NCBI RefSeq assembly: GCF_009800925.1
Contig: NZ_WOYF01000012.1
Span: forward strand, 1 to 64,000
Direction: 5' to 3'
Length of the DNA stretch: 64,000 nt
Source: Budvicia diplopodorum
GTDB taxonomy: Bacteria > Pseudomonadota > Gammaproteobacteria > Enterobacterales > Enterobacteriaceae
The notes below the pieces were generated by a model. That model made no database searches and was not told the origin of the DNA. It worked only from the letters and a program-made list of their open reading frames with translations. This document shows positions 42,724-52,344 of this stretch, piece after piece. Every line of letters starts with the position of its first letter. Within the stretch, counting starts at the first letter, position 1. The position numbers and the translations under genes are program-made.

Positions 42724-43310
42724 GGGTACTCCATTTTTAGCTGATATAGGCTTAAGTTCATGGTTAGATTGAGCCGCTCTGATTCGGTACTCATTGCCAA
42801 GCTGTCAATGGTCAACAGTAAAACGCCTTGATTAATCAATCGGGTAAACTCAAAGAATTGAAAATAGGTTGCCTTCATATTTAATCTCCAGCGGTAAACC
42901 ATGACGTTGGCATCGGCCTTGTTCAACTCCTTATTCAACCCAGACTCACGCTTCAAATCGATAAGTTGCCCACCGGATACCGCTACATAGTCAGTTATGG
43001 CACTGGTTAATTTCGCCGCCGCCGAAGAAGAATAACGATAAATTTTTTGCTGCTCTTTTAGCGCCTGAATTTGTTGTTTTAACTGATTAACTAAAGGCAG
43101 AGCCGCTAACTGCTGTTCATAACTCGCTGACATTTGCTCAGCCGCCTGAATTTGCTGGTCAATGTCCTGGTTGTCGGCCCGAGCTGGCATAATATAAAGG
43201 TACAACACGGCAGCAATGAGTATTAACCCGGCCAATAGGGGGATCAGATGACGCAGCCAGAGTGGACCGGAAGCAACGTACTGCCAGTCAATATCAATAT
43301 TAAGATTCAT
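42720..43310 (-). CDS. hofO: HofO, PilO-like DNA-uptake assembly protein
   Basis: A 196-residue bitopic protein with one N-terminal membrane helix (about residues 22-42), a coiled-coil stretch (about 48-95, rich in Gln/Ala/Leu) and a C-terminal alpha/beta domain, the PilO architecture. It overlaps hofN by 4 bases. Sequence conservation in this family is low, so identification leans on operon order. Confidence 0.82.
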   Translation of the reverse strand: MNLNIDIDWQYVASGPLWLRHLIPLLAGLILIAAVLYLYIMPARADNQDIDQQIQAAEQMSASYEQQLAALPLVNQLKQQIQALKEQQKIYRYSSSAAAKLTSAITDYVAVSGGQLIDLKRESGLNKELNKADANVMVYRWRLNMKATYFQFFEFTRLINQGVLLLTIDSLAMSTESERLNLTMNLSLYQLKMEYP

Positions 43311-43852
43311 GGCAATATCTCAAACAGTTCGGCCGTCAAAGAAAACAGGAACTGTGAACTATCGGTTGCAGAAACGGTAACTTTGCCTAACTGAACGTCG
43401 TGAATAAGGGGTGCTGCGTCTGCTTTACGATAAAAATCGACAATCGATGAGTACCCTCGCCCCTGCCCTTCAACGCTTAATCTAGCATGGGTAAGATCGA
43501 TACGTTTGAAGCCGACGTCCGGCGTCAATATCTGTTCAAAGTACGCAAAAAGTTGCTCCAGATTAGCAACGGACTGCTTAATATTCTGGATCTCTTCTTG
43601 CCGGGCACTCAACTCAGCGAGGTCTTTCTGATATTGCTTGACCTGTACCACTTTCTGGACCATCAGCCGATTAGATGCAGCAAGGTCAGCCAGCGTTCCT
43701 GATAATAGATTTTGATGAACATGAACTGAGGAATACACCGCACCCAGTGCAACAGCAATGCTTGCCTGATAGCAGAGAACCAGCAGAATAAATTGCCTCA
43801 TCTGTTTTCGCTGCTTCACCCTACGCCAGGGTAAAAAGTTAACCTGTAGCAT
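43307..43852 (-). CDS. hofN: HofN, PilN-like DNA-uptake assembly protein
   Basis: A 181-residue bitopic protein beginning MLQVNFLPWRRVKQRKQ. The short cytoplasmic INFLPWR-type motif is typical of PilN and binds the PilM-like partner. It is followed by one membrane helix (about 22-42), a coiled coil and a periplasmic domain. Its start overlaps the hofM stop by one base. Confidence 0.85.
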   Translation of the reverse strand: MLQVNFLPWRRVKQRKQMRQFILLVLCYQASIAVALGAVYSSVHVHQNLLSGTLADLAASNRLMVQKVVQVKQYQKDLAELSARQEEIQNIKQSVANLEQLFAYFEQILTPDVGFKRIDLTHARLSVEGQGRGYSSIVDFYRKADAAPLIHDVQLGKVTVSATDSSQFLFSLTAELFEILP

Positions 43853-44715
43853 CAGGCATCCTCACGTCTTAGCGCCAGACCACAGGCTAAAACAAACTGA
43901 TGAGGAACTTCGGGTAGCGGCGGCTGCATCTGATGCAGTGCTACCATAGGTGACCAGCAGTGAACGTTATCCGGTTGCTCCGGCAATATTTCTAGCCCGC
44001 TGAAGTAGACATTATCAACCTGGCATCCGGATAGCTGCCGGTAAGTCAGAAGTGCACACTCCACGCGCTGCGGGCATGATTGCCCGTCATTAGGCAGCAA
44101 GCGATAGTTAAATTCGGCTTTGAGCGGAGAAACCAATAAATACTGATGCTCCAACTGATGAACGAGTAAATAGTCAGGATTAAGCCCGGCCATACTGGCC
44201 ATCGATCTTAAAACGCACGGGACGGTATCTATAATGGTGGGAATAATATTGGCTTTCGCCAGTATTGTTACCCAACGGTCAACGTCTGAACGTTTGGCAG
44301 CGGTAATAACAACGTCCGTGGAAGTAGGTGGTTCAGTTGAAACGGAGCGGGTTATCCGATAGTCAACCGCCAGCTCTCTGGCCGCCAGAGGGAATAGTCT
44401 TCCTACTGAAGCACCAACAAACCAATCTTGCTCCTGCGGTGAAAGCTTTTGATCGGGTAAAGCCACTGATTGCTGAAGTATCGCACTTGCCGGTAATGCT
44501 ATCCGGATGGAAACGCCCTTTGGTAACTTCTGACGCCACTTTTTCAGAGAATCAATAAATAGGTGCGAATCAGTTAGCGTTGAACTGCTAAAAAATGGCG
44601 CTGCAACCGACTGATGCCACCAATGCCTGAGCTGCCAACCATAGCGCTGGCGCTGGACGGCGAACGCATAAAAACCACTTTCCTGAATGTCTAAACCCAC
44701 TTGCCAGATCTGCAT
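43852..44715 (-). CDS. hofM: HofM, PilM-like actin-fold DNA-uptake assembly protein
   Basis: A 287-residue cytoplasmic protein of the PilM/HofM family (FtsA/actin-like fold), first gene of hofMNOPQ and divergent from mrcA. The N-terminus MQIWQVGLDIQESGFYAFAV and the ITAAKRSDVDRWV block support the assignment. E. coli HofM is somewhat shorter. All five hof genes overlap by 1-4 bases, so they are one translationally coupled unit. Confidence 0.85.
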   Translation of the reverse strand: MQIWQVGLDIQESGFYAFAVQRQRYGWQLRHWWHQSVAAPFFSSSTLTDSHLFIDSLKKWRQKLPKGVSIRIALPASAILQQSVALPDQKLSPQEQDWFVGASVGRLFPLAARELAVDYRITRSVSTEPPTSTDVVITAAKRSDVDRWVTILAKANIIPTIIDTVPCVLRSMASMAGLNPDYLLVHQLEHQYLLVSPLKAEFNYRLLPNDGQSCPQRVECALLTYRQLSGCQVDNVYFSGLEILPEQPDNVHCWSPMVALHQMQPPLPEVPHQFVLACGLALRREDA

Positions 44716-44839
44716 ATCTTGAAATCTCCTTTATATTCATTTCGCAGATAAAAGAACGTATCCACAAAGCAACGTTGCCTTTATACTATCCAGCAGCTGT
44801 TTATAAACCACACAGTGGCCACGTTATGGGAAATCTCAG

Positions 44840-47440
44840 GTGAAGTTCGTAAAGTATCTTTTCATTATTGCAGTCTGTTGCTTTTTTTTGGGAATTGGCT
44901 CGATTTTTGGCCTCTATAAATACCTTGAGCCAGAATTGCCAGATGTCTCTACCCTAAAAGAAGTGCGCTTACAGACGCCTATGCAGGTGTTCAGTGCTGA
45001 TGGTGAGCTTATTGCTCAGTTCGGTGAGAAGCGCCGAATTCCCCTGACGCTGGAGCAAATCCCGCCACAGCTAATTCATGCATTCCTTGCAACTGAAGAT
45101 AGCCGTTTCTATGAGCATCACGGAATCGACCCAATTGGCATTGTGCGTGCGGCCGTTGTCGCTGTTGGTGCGGGTTCGGCTAAACAAGGGGCGAGTACCA
45201 TTACCCAGCAACTGGCCAGAAACTTCTTCTTAAGCCCTGAAAAAACAATCACTCGAAAAGCTAAAGAAGCATTTCTTGCAATGCGCATAGAACGTTCAAT
45301 GTCTAAAGATGAGATTCTTGAACTTTATCTGAACAAAATTTATTTGGGCTATCGAGCCTATGGCGTTGGCTCTGCGGCCCACGTTTACTTTGGTAAAGAT
45401 GTTAGTCAGTTGACGTTAAGCGAAATGGCTATGATTGCAGGCTTACCGAAAGCGCCGTCGACCTATAACCCGCTTTACTCACACGATCGAGCCCTTGCCC
45501 GCCGTAATACTGTGCTTTACCGCATGCTGGAAGAAAAATACATCACCCAGCAAGAGTACATCGATGCAAAAAATACCCCTCTAATTGCTAACTACCATGA
45601 GCCTGAAATGGCCTTCGCGGCCCCTTACTTAGCTGAAATGGTACGTCAGGAAATGATGGATCGCTATGGTGAAAATGCCTATACCGACGGCTATAAGGTT
45701 TACACCACCATCACCAAAACGTTGCAAACGGCCGCAACGGACGCCGTTCGTAACAATGTAATTCAGTATGATATTCGCCACGGATACCATGGCCCGTCAA
45801 ACGTCCTGTGGAAACCTAACGAAACGCCGTGGGCTAAGCAGCAAATAGTTGATTCTCTGAAAGCGATACCAAGTTACGGTCCGCTAACGCCAGCAGTTGT
45901 AACGCACACTGAAGCACAGCAGGCAACTCTGATGCTGGCTAACGGCGAACCGCTCGTTTTACCTTTCTCAGCCATGCGCTGGGCGCGCCCGTTTCTCAAC
46001 GATCGTGCGGTAGGTGCAAGCCCGAAAAAAGTGACCGATGTCGTTCAATCCGGTCAGCAAATCTGGATACGTAAGAACAACGATAACGAGTGGGTTCTGT
46101 CACAAGTACCTAATGTAAACTCGGCCTTAATCTCGTTAAATCCTCACGACGGAGCCGTTAAGGCGCTGGTCGGTGGATTCGATTTTAACTACAGTAAATT
46201 CAACCGAGTTACACAAGCCGTTCGTCAGGCGGGTTCAAACATTAAACCGTTTGTCTATACTGCCGCATTGGACAAAGGTCTGACGCTTTCGACGCTATTA
46301 ACCGATTTACCAATCAGCCTGAGCGTTGGCGGCGGTAAAATTTGGTCGCCGAAAAACTCCCCACCTCAGTATGAGGGTCAGCTACGTCTTCGGGTCGGTC
46401 TTGGCCTGTCTAAAAACGTGATGATTGTTCGTGCTATGCGTGCGGTCGGCGTTGACTATGTTGTAGATTATTTGCCGCGTTTTGGTTTCCCTGCGCAAAA
46501 TATTTCACGAACAGAATCTCTGGCATTAGGCGCAGCATCCTTTACGCCAATGCAGATAGCCCGGGGCTATGCGGTATTTGCCAACGGCGGGTACCTTATC
46601 GACCCTTACTTTATTTCAAAAATAGAGAAAGACGATGGTAGCGTAGTATTTGAAGCCAAACCGAAAGTCGCCTGCGGATTTGAATGTGATATTCCAGTTG
46701 TTTTCGGCAATACCGAAAAGTCTCAGGCATTAATCAGTAATACGATTGATTTAAGTACTCAAACGGACGCCAATGCGGTAGCAACAACGCCTCCATCGAC
46801 CGATCCTAGCGACGATGGCAGCGATGAAGTTGATCCGCTGACAGAAAGTGCTGTAAACAGTATTGCTCCTGTGCCTAATCTGGAAAAAATCGATCCTAAT
46901 AAAGTGCCTGTAAAGGTTGATTCACCGTATGCACCGCACGTTATCAGCTCGGAATTAGCGTTCCTGATGCAGGATGCGTTAAAAAGTGATATCGCGGGTG
47001 AACCGGGCGGTGGCTGGAACGGTACCGGCTGGCGTGCGGCAAGAGACCTGAAACGTAGCGATATTGGTGGCAAAACGGGCACCACCAACGGTTCAAAAGA
47101 TGCATGGTTCTCCGGGTTTGGTCCTTCAACCGTGACGTCAGTCTGGATTGGCTTTGACGATCATCGCCGTGGCTTAGGCCGAGGTGAAGCGGGTGCGCAA
47201 AGCGCTCAGCCGGCGTGGATTGACTACATGAAAGTTGCATTAAACGGCCTACCCGTTCAGCAAACGCCAAAACCTAAAGGTATCATCAGCGTGATGATCG
47301 ATATGTACAACGGCCAGCTGGCCGGTGGCGGGCGGAGTAAATCAGAATACTTTATTAAAGGCACTGAGCCAACGTCTCACACGACTTCTGAAATCGGCAC
47401 AACGGTAACGGAAGGCGGAGAAACCCAAGAGTTGTTCTAA
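44840..47440 (+). CDS. mrcA: Penicillin-binding protein 1A (bifunctional murein polymerase)
   Basis: PBP1A polymerises and cross-links peptidoglycan. The 866-residue protein (E. coli 850) starts at GTG 44840. It has one N-terminal membrane helix (about 5-27) and a glycosyltransferase-51 domain with catalytic EDSRFYEHHGID and KQGASTITQQLARN. An OB-fold insert follows (about 320-420). The transpeptidase domain carries the SxxK nucleophile in GSNIKPFVYTAAL and the KTGTTNGSKDAW motif near 750. A Ser/Asp/Thr-rich insertion lies near residues 635-680. Divergent from hofM. Confidence 0.97.
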   Translation: MKFVKYLFIIAVCCFFLGIGSIFGLYKYLEPELPDVSTLKEVRLQTPMQVFSADGELIAQFGEKRRIPLTLEQIPPQLIHAFLATEDSRFYEHHGIDPIGIVRAAVVAVGAGSAKQGASTITQQLARNFFLSPEKTITRKAKEAFLAMRIERSMSKDEILELYLNKIYLGYRAYGVGSAAHVYFGKDVSQLTLSEMAMIAGLPKAPSTYNPLYSHDRALARRNTVLYRMLEEKYITQQEYIDAKNTPLIANYHEPEMAFAAPYLAEMVRQEMMDRYGENAYTDGYKVYTTITKTLQTAATDAVRNNVIQYDIRHGYHGPSNVLWKPNETPWAKQQIVDSLKAIPSYGPLTPAVVTHTEAQQATLMLANGEPLVLPFSAMRWARPFLNDRAVGASPKKVTDVVQSGQQIWIRKNNDNEWVLSQVPNVNSALISLNPHDGAVKALVGGFDFNYSKFNRVTQAVRQAGSNIKPFVYTAALDKGLTLSTLLTDLPISLSVGGGKIWSPKNSPPQYEGQLRLRVGLGLSKNVMIVRAMRAVGVDYVVDYLPRFGFPAQNISRTESLALGAASFTPMQIARGYAVFANGGYLIDPYFISKIEKDDGSVVFEAKPKVACGFECDIPVVFGNTEKSQALISNTIDLSTQTDANAVATTPPSTDPSDDGSDEVDPLTESAVNSIAPVPNLEKIDPNKVPVKVDSPYAPHVISSELAFLMQDALKSDIAGEPGGGWNGTGWRAARDLKRSDIGGKTGTTNGSKDAWFSGFGPSTVTSVWIGFDDHRRGLGRGEAGAQSAQPAWIDYMKVALNGLPVQQTPKPKGIISVMIDMYNGQLAGGGRSKSEYFIKGTEPTSHTTSEIGTTVTEGGETQELF

Positions 47441-47451
47441 TGGGTCCCACG

Positions 47452-47480
47452 AAAAAGCCGTTCAACTGAACGGCTTTTTT
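47452..47480 (+). terminator. Intrinsic terminator of mrcA
   Basis: 12-bp stem AAAAAGCCGTTC / GAACGGCTTTTT with an AACT loop and T-run, 11 bases after the stop. Confidence 0.93.
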
Positions 47481-47563
47481 CTAACTGTTGGCAAGTTATT
47501 GAACTACGCTGTCGGCAGACTCAATAAATTAGATATTAACCCGCGCAATAAGATAACCACCCA

Positions 47564-48115
47564 CTACCGCTGATTTAAATATTCCCGGGCCAGAAATAAC
47601 GCACTAACGTTACGGGCTTCATTAAAATCATGTTGCTCAAGTAGTTTCATCATATGACTTCTCGGCCATGGAACCAGCGTTAAAGGTTCGGGTTCATCGC
47701 CTTCAAGCCGGTGTTCATATAAATCTTCCGCCAGTACAATCGTCATTGAGCTGGCAAAATAAGACGGAGCAAGAGTAAGTTTAGACAAAACCGTCAGCTT
47801 CCTTGCGCCATACCCTATCTCTTCCATCATTTCCCGATTTGCTGCGACCAAGATATCTTCATCAGGCTCAACCAACCCTTTAGGAAAGCCAAGCTCGTAG
47901 TCTTCTATTGCTACAGCATACTCACGAATTAACAGAATATTGTCATTCATAACTGGCACAATCATTACCGCCTGACGCCCTTCGGGTAATAGCCGCTCAT
48001 AAACCCGATTTTCCCCGTTGCTAAAGATTAAATTGACCGACTGAATCCGAAACATACGGGAACGGGCTACGGTCTCAACGTTAAGTATTTTGGGTTTCTG
48101 ATGTGTTTTACTCAT
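47564..48115 (-). CDS. nudE: ADP compounds hydrolase NudE (Nudix)
   Basis: NudE hydrolyses ADP-ribose, NADH, Ap3A and related dinucleotides. The start is at ATG 48115 (MSKTHQKPKIL), giving 183 residues versus 186 in E. coli; the frame stays open 54 codons upstream without similarity. The Nudix box is seen as GLVEPDEDILVAANREMMEEIG, i.e. GX5EX7REUXEEXG, near residues 94-116. It is convergent with mrcA. Confidence 0.95.
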   Translation of the reverse strand: MSKTHQKPKILNVETVARSRMFRIQSVNLIFSNGENRVYERLLPEGRQAVMIVPVMNDNILLIREYAVAIEDYELGFPKGLVEPDEDILVAANREMMEEIGYGARKLTVLSKLTLAPSYFASSMTIVLAEDLYEHRLEGDEPEPLTLVPWPRSHMMKLLEQHDFNEARNVSALFLAREYLNQR

Positions 48116-48448
48116 TGGCGATGCCCCGGGCGAAAAAATTCCCATAATGAAAAATATCTGATTTTGTTTATAATACGGCCGATAATGGTTATAACCTAGC
48201 CACCAAGATAACATTGAAAAATGCCCGACGGCACGCCTGATTTTGTATTCTAGCCTATCACATTTTAATATAGGCAATAGTTAACCGTCTATTTCTGGTA
48301 AATTGGTCGGCCGCACACTACAAATAAGAAGAGACATTGCGAAAATAATGACGCGTGCCCATACCATAAGTGATGCCGAGAACAGTCTTAATTACGTTAA
48401 ATAACAATCAACTAAAAAAGTTAACAGGATTATCTGTGAGAGTTTTCC
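48116..48448. other. Divergent intergenic region nudE / igaA (333 bases)
   Basis: This should hold the promoters for nudE and igaA. No family-supported ORF, RNA gene, terminator or repeat is seen. Promoters were not assigned. Confidence 0.5.
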
Positions 48449-50629
48449 ATGCTAGTAAGTGATGATGTAAACGCATTCACCCTATTATTGCTTATTACCT
48501 TTGTTGTGCTCTTTAGCATGGCCATTTACCAATGGAAGTTACGCAATAAAGCCAAAAATAGTAAGAATGACTACCACCATTTGCCATTTGTACACAACAA
48601 GAGCCGTAAACTATCTTCAGTAGAAAAGCTGGCTATTGATGAATATCTCGAATTTCTAGAAGCCGATAATCAAGACGGTAGCAAGTCAGCAACACCGATT
48701 AAATTATCCCTTATGCCATATAGCGATAATCTTTATTATTTCAATTCTGCGATTACGATCATCAACGGTTCTGATGAAAAGAGTCCGGGAAAGCGCTATT
48801 ACATGGATGGCATTGAAATTGCCCTCGAGCCGAGCTGGGCGGAATATCTTCAGGACGTCAATCAGGTAAGCGTAGTTAAAACTCAAACCATCCCTCTAGT
48901 CCTTGAGCTAAATGACCAAAAGCTGATTGACTACGTATTAAGTAAACGCCAGCAGGGACCATCACCGACGCACTATTCCGAACAGGCTGAACGTAAAATT
49001 GAAGAACAAGATGAAAACGTTGAATTAATCCGGCTACGGCAAGAAACCGTTGAGGAATTTAACTTAAAACATAAAAGGCGGCTGTATGAATCAGTTATTC
49101 TTTCCATCGCCTATACCATTATTTTCTTTAGTCTGCTTAGCCCGACGATGCTACTACCGTGGTTAATTATTTTAGCCTTGATATTACTGGCCATTGGCAT
49201 ATGGAGATTACTGCGCGACTCAACCAAACGTACCCAGTTTACGATTCACTGTTTGCGGGGCGTGCCTAAACGTTGGGGCCTATTCGGTGAATCTGATACC
49301 GATCAACTGACCAGTATTTCAGTTGGTACGATTGATTTGATTTATCCCCCTCACTGGAAGCCGTATGTTGGTTGTGATATCGAGCACCCAACCAACATTG
49401 ATATTTACCCCAATCGCTACGTCGTTAAGCAAGGCGAATTCTTATCTCTGCATGATGAATCAGTTAATTTCCCGCTGCACCACTGGGGGAAAAACTTAAT
49501 TCTGACTATCGCGTCTCTGTTTATCATTATCTTGCTAACGTCATTTATTTCGTTAAAGCTGCCTCTTGAGCTAAGTGCGGCATGGCTTCAGGGTACAAAA
49601 AATATTACCGTGGCTACCCCGGAACAATTAACCGAGGCTAAAGTAAAAATTGGCGATAATTTGACTATCAGCGGCACCGGGATGTGCAGTATTCCCGCAA
49701 TATATCGCAGTGATATTATCTATCCATTCATGCCTTTTGACTGTACAGAAATGTACTGGGGAGCTGAAAACTTACCGTCGCTCCCCTCTTCCGAAATCAT
49801 TGATAATGCGATGGCGTTACTGGATAGCGTGAACTACCAGCTTAATCCGCTGAATAATGAAGTGCTCCACAGGAATCCTGAATTAGCGAAAGCAGCACAA
49901 CGCGCAGGAATGACGGTAGTTCCAAACTTTTCTGACATTATATTGAAGACCGAAAACCTGTGCCGGGATTCCGGCGATTGCCGCAGACTAAAGAATTCCT
50001 TATTAGTGCTTAGTAACGAAAAAGAGTGGGAAGGTTTAGTCGAAAAGTCGCAGAATCATACCCTAAAAAATACTGACGTGTTCTTGCGACCGATGACAGC
50101 AGATGCCCTTCGTTCACAGGTTAATTCTATTGTTTCGTCTTTCTTTTATAGTCAAACCCACCTCGCGGCTCAGGCACTATATATCAAGCCTCAGGGCGGT
50201 TTTTATATCAGAAACGATGACGATGAGAAGCAAATGGTGAGTAGTGATGCGGCGAAAGATTTAACTCATCCTGATATTTCGCTTGATACGTTATATGACA
50301 ACATCGCGATAAAACAATGGTTTGAACTTAAGCAACTATCTAGTTCATTGCTGAATACGCCATTTTCAACCAGCGGTATTGTTATTGAAATCAAAAAAAT
50401 AGATAACGAAACAACCAAAATTTCATTACACAGCGAATCTAGCCTGATCTCTTTCTGGCGCTACTTTGGGGCCAGCCTACTGCTTATCATGATGATCGGT
50501 AGCCTGCTCTATAATACAATTATGCTAATCATCCGCGTCAGTAAGAACTCACAGCGAATACTAAAAATTCAAAATTATTATGACCTGTGTTTTGCTAACG
50601 ATCGGAGCCTCAAGGTTCAGCAAAGCTAA
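48449..50629 (+). CDS. igaA: IgaA, inner-membrane inhibitor of the Rcs phosphorelay
   Basis: IgaA (YrfF) restrains the RcsCDB envelope-stress system through contact with RcsD and is essential in enterobacteria unless Rcs is inactivated. The 726-residue protein (E. coli 711) has membrane helices near 10-27, 217-250, 350-370 and 678-705. The large periplasmic part has the conserved cysteine pairs GTGMCSIP...FDCTE and LCRDSGDC, which form disulfides in the family. Conserved blocks include IHCLRGVPKRWGLFG and PFSTSGIV. The start is ATG 48449. Its presence implies a functional Rcs system. Confidence 0.94.
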   Translation: MLVSDDVNAFTLLLLITFVVLFSMAIYQWKLRNKAKNSKNDYHHLPFVHNKSRKLSSVEKLAIDEYLEFLEADNQDGSKSATPIKLSLMPYSDNLYYFNSAITIINGSDEKSPGKRYYMDGIEIALEPSWAEYLQDVNQVSVVKTQTIPLVLELNDQKLIDYVLSKRQQGPSPTHYSEQAERKIEEQDENVELIRLRQETVEEFNLKHKRRLYESVILSIAYTIIFFSLLSPTMLLPWLIILALILLAIGIWRLLRDSTKRTQFTIHCLRGVPKRWGLFGESDTDQLTSISVGTIDLIYPPHWKPYVGCDIEHPTNIDIYPNRYVVKQGEFLSLHDESVNFPLHHWGKNLILTIASLFIIILLTSFISLKLPLELSAAWLQGTKNITVATPEQLTEAKVKIGDNLTISGTGMCSIPAIYRSDIIYPFMPFDCTEMYWGAENLPSLPSSEIIDNAMALLDSVNYQLNPLNNEVLHRNPELAKAAQRAGMTVVPNFSDIILKTENLCRDSGDCRRLKNSLLVLSNEKEWEGLVEKSQNHTLKNTDVFLRPMTADALRSQVNSIVSSFFYSQTHLAAQALYIKPQGGFYIRNDDDEKQMVSSDAAKDLTHPDISLDTLYDNIAIKQWFELKQLSSSLLNTPFSTSGIVIEIKKIDNETTKISLHSESSLISFWRYFGASLLLIMMIGSLLYNTIMLIIRVSKNSQRILKIQNYYDLCFANDRSLKVQQS

Positions 50630-50663
50630 TTATCTCGGTGCATCTCATGGTTCACCCCGAGAG

Positions 50664-50780
50664 ATGCATCTTGATTTCTGGCATTTCGCCCATATGTTTA
50701 GTTATCTCAATTTTTCACCCAGTTTTACGCTGTCGGATTGTATCAACTACCGCAGAACACGTCGGGAGAATCTATGTTAG
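50664..50780 (+). pseudogene. Possible remnant of yrfG (internal deletion scar)
   Basis: In E. coli yrfG (a HAD nucleotidase) lies between igaA and hslR; here the whole gap is 144 bases. It contains a 38-codon frame that begins MHLDFWH and ends with SDCINYRRTRRE. These are loosely like the YrfG N-terminus (MHINIAW) and its C-terminal end (LNDYRRLIP). This would fit a large internal deletion. The similarity is short and judged from memory, so the call is weak. Confidence 0.25.
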
Positions 50781-51181
50781 CAAACGCAGCGCAAGAGCAG
50801 GAAATACGGCTCGATAAATGGCTTTGGGCGGCTCGTTTCTATAAGACCAGAGCCATCGCCAGAGAAATGGCGGACAGTGGTAAAGTCCACTACAACGGCC
50901 AACGGGCTAAACCGAGTAAACTAGTAGAAATTGGCGCTGAAATTCGACTACGCCAGGGCAACGATGAGAAAACGATACAAGTTACCGCCCTCAGCCTTCA
51001 GCGACGCGGGGCCAATGAGGCTCAGCAACTCTATATTGAAACAGATGAAAGCATTGCCAAAAGAGAGAGTGTTTCTCAGGCTCGTAAATTGAATGCCTTA
51101 ACGATGCCTCATCCCGATCGCCGGCCAGACAAGAAAGAGCGCCGCAGCTTAATCAAATTTAAATATGGTGAAAACGAGTAA
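50774..51181 (+). CDS. hslR: Heat-shock protein 15, ribosome-associated RNA-binding protein
   Basis: Hsp15 binds 50S subunits carrying nascent peptidyl-tRNA to aid rescue after heat shock. The 135-residue product starts at ATG 50774 with GGGAG upstream; an earlier TTG is rejected. An S4-type RNA-binding fold is visible ([20 protein letters not shown], residues about 10-29; [14 protein letters not shown]), followed by a basic tail. Adjacent to hslO, as in E. coli. Confidence 0.95.
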   Translation: MLANAAQEQEIRLDKWLWAARFYKTRAIAREMADSGKVHYNGQRAKPSKLVEIGAEIRLRQGNDEKTIQVTALSLQRRGANEAQQLYIETDESIAKRESVSQARKLNALTMPHPDRRPDKKERRSLIKFKYGENE

Positions 51182-51239
51182 CGGGCCTAGATTTTCAGCC
51201 AAGCCCCTAATCGTTGCTTACCTTAATGAGAGAAGACAA

Positions 51240-52124
51240 ATGCCAACTGCAGACACGCTACACCGTTATCTATTTGAAAAACACGATGTCCGGGGTGAGC
51301 TTATCTCCCTCAGCAATACTTATAGTCAGGTCCTTGAAAACCATGACTATCCGGTTGCCGTTCAGCGCCTGTTAGGTGAAATGTTGGTTGCTACCAGCTT
51401 ATTAACCGCCACGTTAAAATTTGATGGTGATATTACCGTTCAACTTCAGGGTGATGGGCCGGTGAAACTGGCAGTGATTAACGGTGATAACTTACAGCAA
51501 ATGCGCGGTGTTGCTCGGCTACAGGGCGAAGTCGGCGATAGCGATTCATTAAAGCAGATGATTGGTCATGGTTACTTAGTAATCACTATCATGCCAAAAG
51601 AAGGTGAACGCTATCAGGGCGTTGTTGGCCTTGAGGGTGAAACGGTCGCTGAATGCATTGAAGATTATTTCCGTCAGTCAGAGCAGCTTCCTACCCGCCT
51701 GTTTATTAAAACCGGAGCGCATAACGGTAAGGCTGCTGCTGCGGGTATGTTACTTCAGGTTTTGCCTGCGCATAAAAGTAACATCAGTGAATTTGAACAT
51801 CTTGCCGTATTGACTGAGACTATCAAGGCAGAAGAGCTATTTAGCCTAAACGTTGAAGAGATTTTGCACCGTTTATACCATGAAGAAGATGTCACCTTGT
51901 TTGAATCCCAGAACGTCAGCTTTCACTGTACCTGCTCCAGAGATCGTTGTGCTCAGGCCCTGATTGCCATTGCACCATCAGAGATTGACTCACTTCTCAC
52001 TGAAGAAGGTAATATTGATATGCACTGTGACTATTGCGGTAATCACTATATTTTCGAAAAAATGGATATTGAAGCGATTCGTGTAAATAACGGTAGCGAT
52101 ATTGGAAATGACACCCGCCACTAA
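51240..52124 (+). CDS. hslO: Redox-regulated chaperone Hsp33
   Basis: Hsp33 is a holdase activated by oxidation and unfolding. The start is ATG 51240 (AGAGAAG site); the frame is open 25 codons upstream into hslR without similarity. The 294-residue protein contains conserved [18 protein letters not shown] and [13 protein letters not shown]. The C-terminal redox switch has four Zn cysteines, HCTCSRDRC and CDYCGNHY (about residues 232-268). Co-transcribed with hslR. Confidence 0.96.
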   Translation: MPTADTLHRYLFEKHDVRGELISLSNTYSQVLENHDYPVAVQRLLGEMLVATSLLTATLKFDGDITVQLQGDGPVKLAVINGDNLQQMRGVARLQGEVGDSDSLKQMIGHGYLVITIMPKEGERYQGVVGLEGETVAECIEDYFRQSEQLPTRLFIKTGAHNGKAAAAGMLLQVLPAHKSNISEFEHLAVLTETIKAEELFSLNVEEILHRLYHEEDVTLFESQNVSFHCTCSRDRCAQALIAIAPSEIDSLLTEEGNIDMHCDYCGNHYIFEKMDIEAIRVNNGSDIGNDTRH

Positions 52125-52132
52125 ATAATAAA

Positions 52133-52161
52133 GTCGAGAGTGAAACGCCTTCACTCTCGAC
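52133..52161 (+). repeat. Hairpin between hslO and pckA
   Basis: 12-bp perfect stem GTCGAGAGTGAA / TTCACTCTCGAC with a 5-base loop, 9 bases after the hslO stop. It may act as a weak terminator or mRNA stabiliser; no T-run is present. Confidence 0.7.
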
Positions 52162-52344
52162 ACATTAGTCCTATTTTGAGGCTAAATACCTCGCCTTAAT
52201 CGTTTCACGTCTCATAATCCAGCGACCTAGATCGCATCTCTTATCAAAATTTAGAACAATATGCCGAACCTTGATAGTTGTCTCAGTCATCGTCAGGAAA
52301 GACTTTACAATCATATTCAGCATTCATCTTTTTGAGGAAAAATT

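Noticed and set aside
44716-44839. Possible Sxy-dependent CRP site before hofM
   Set aside because: Only one TGCGA half-site is seen and it lies almost on the ribosome binding site; the second half-site is not recognisable.
48116-48277. 54-codon extension of nudE
   Set aside because: NudE proteins are about 186 residues and start at MSK; the extension is not family-like.
51165-51239. Upstream extension of hslO into hslR
   Set aside because: No similarity to Hsp33; the ATG at 51240 has AGAGAAG at the proper distance and matches the family start.
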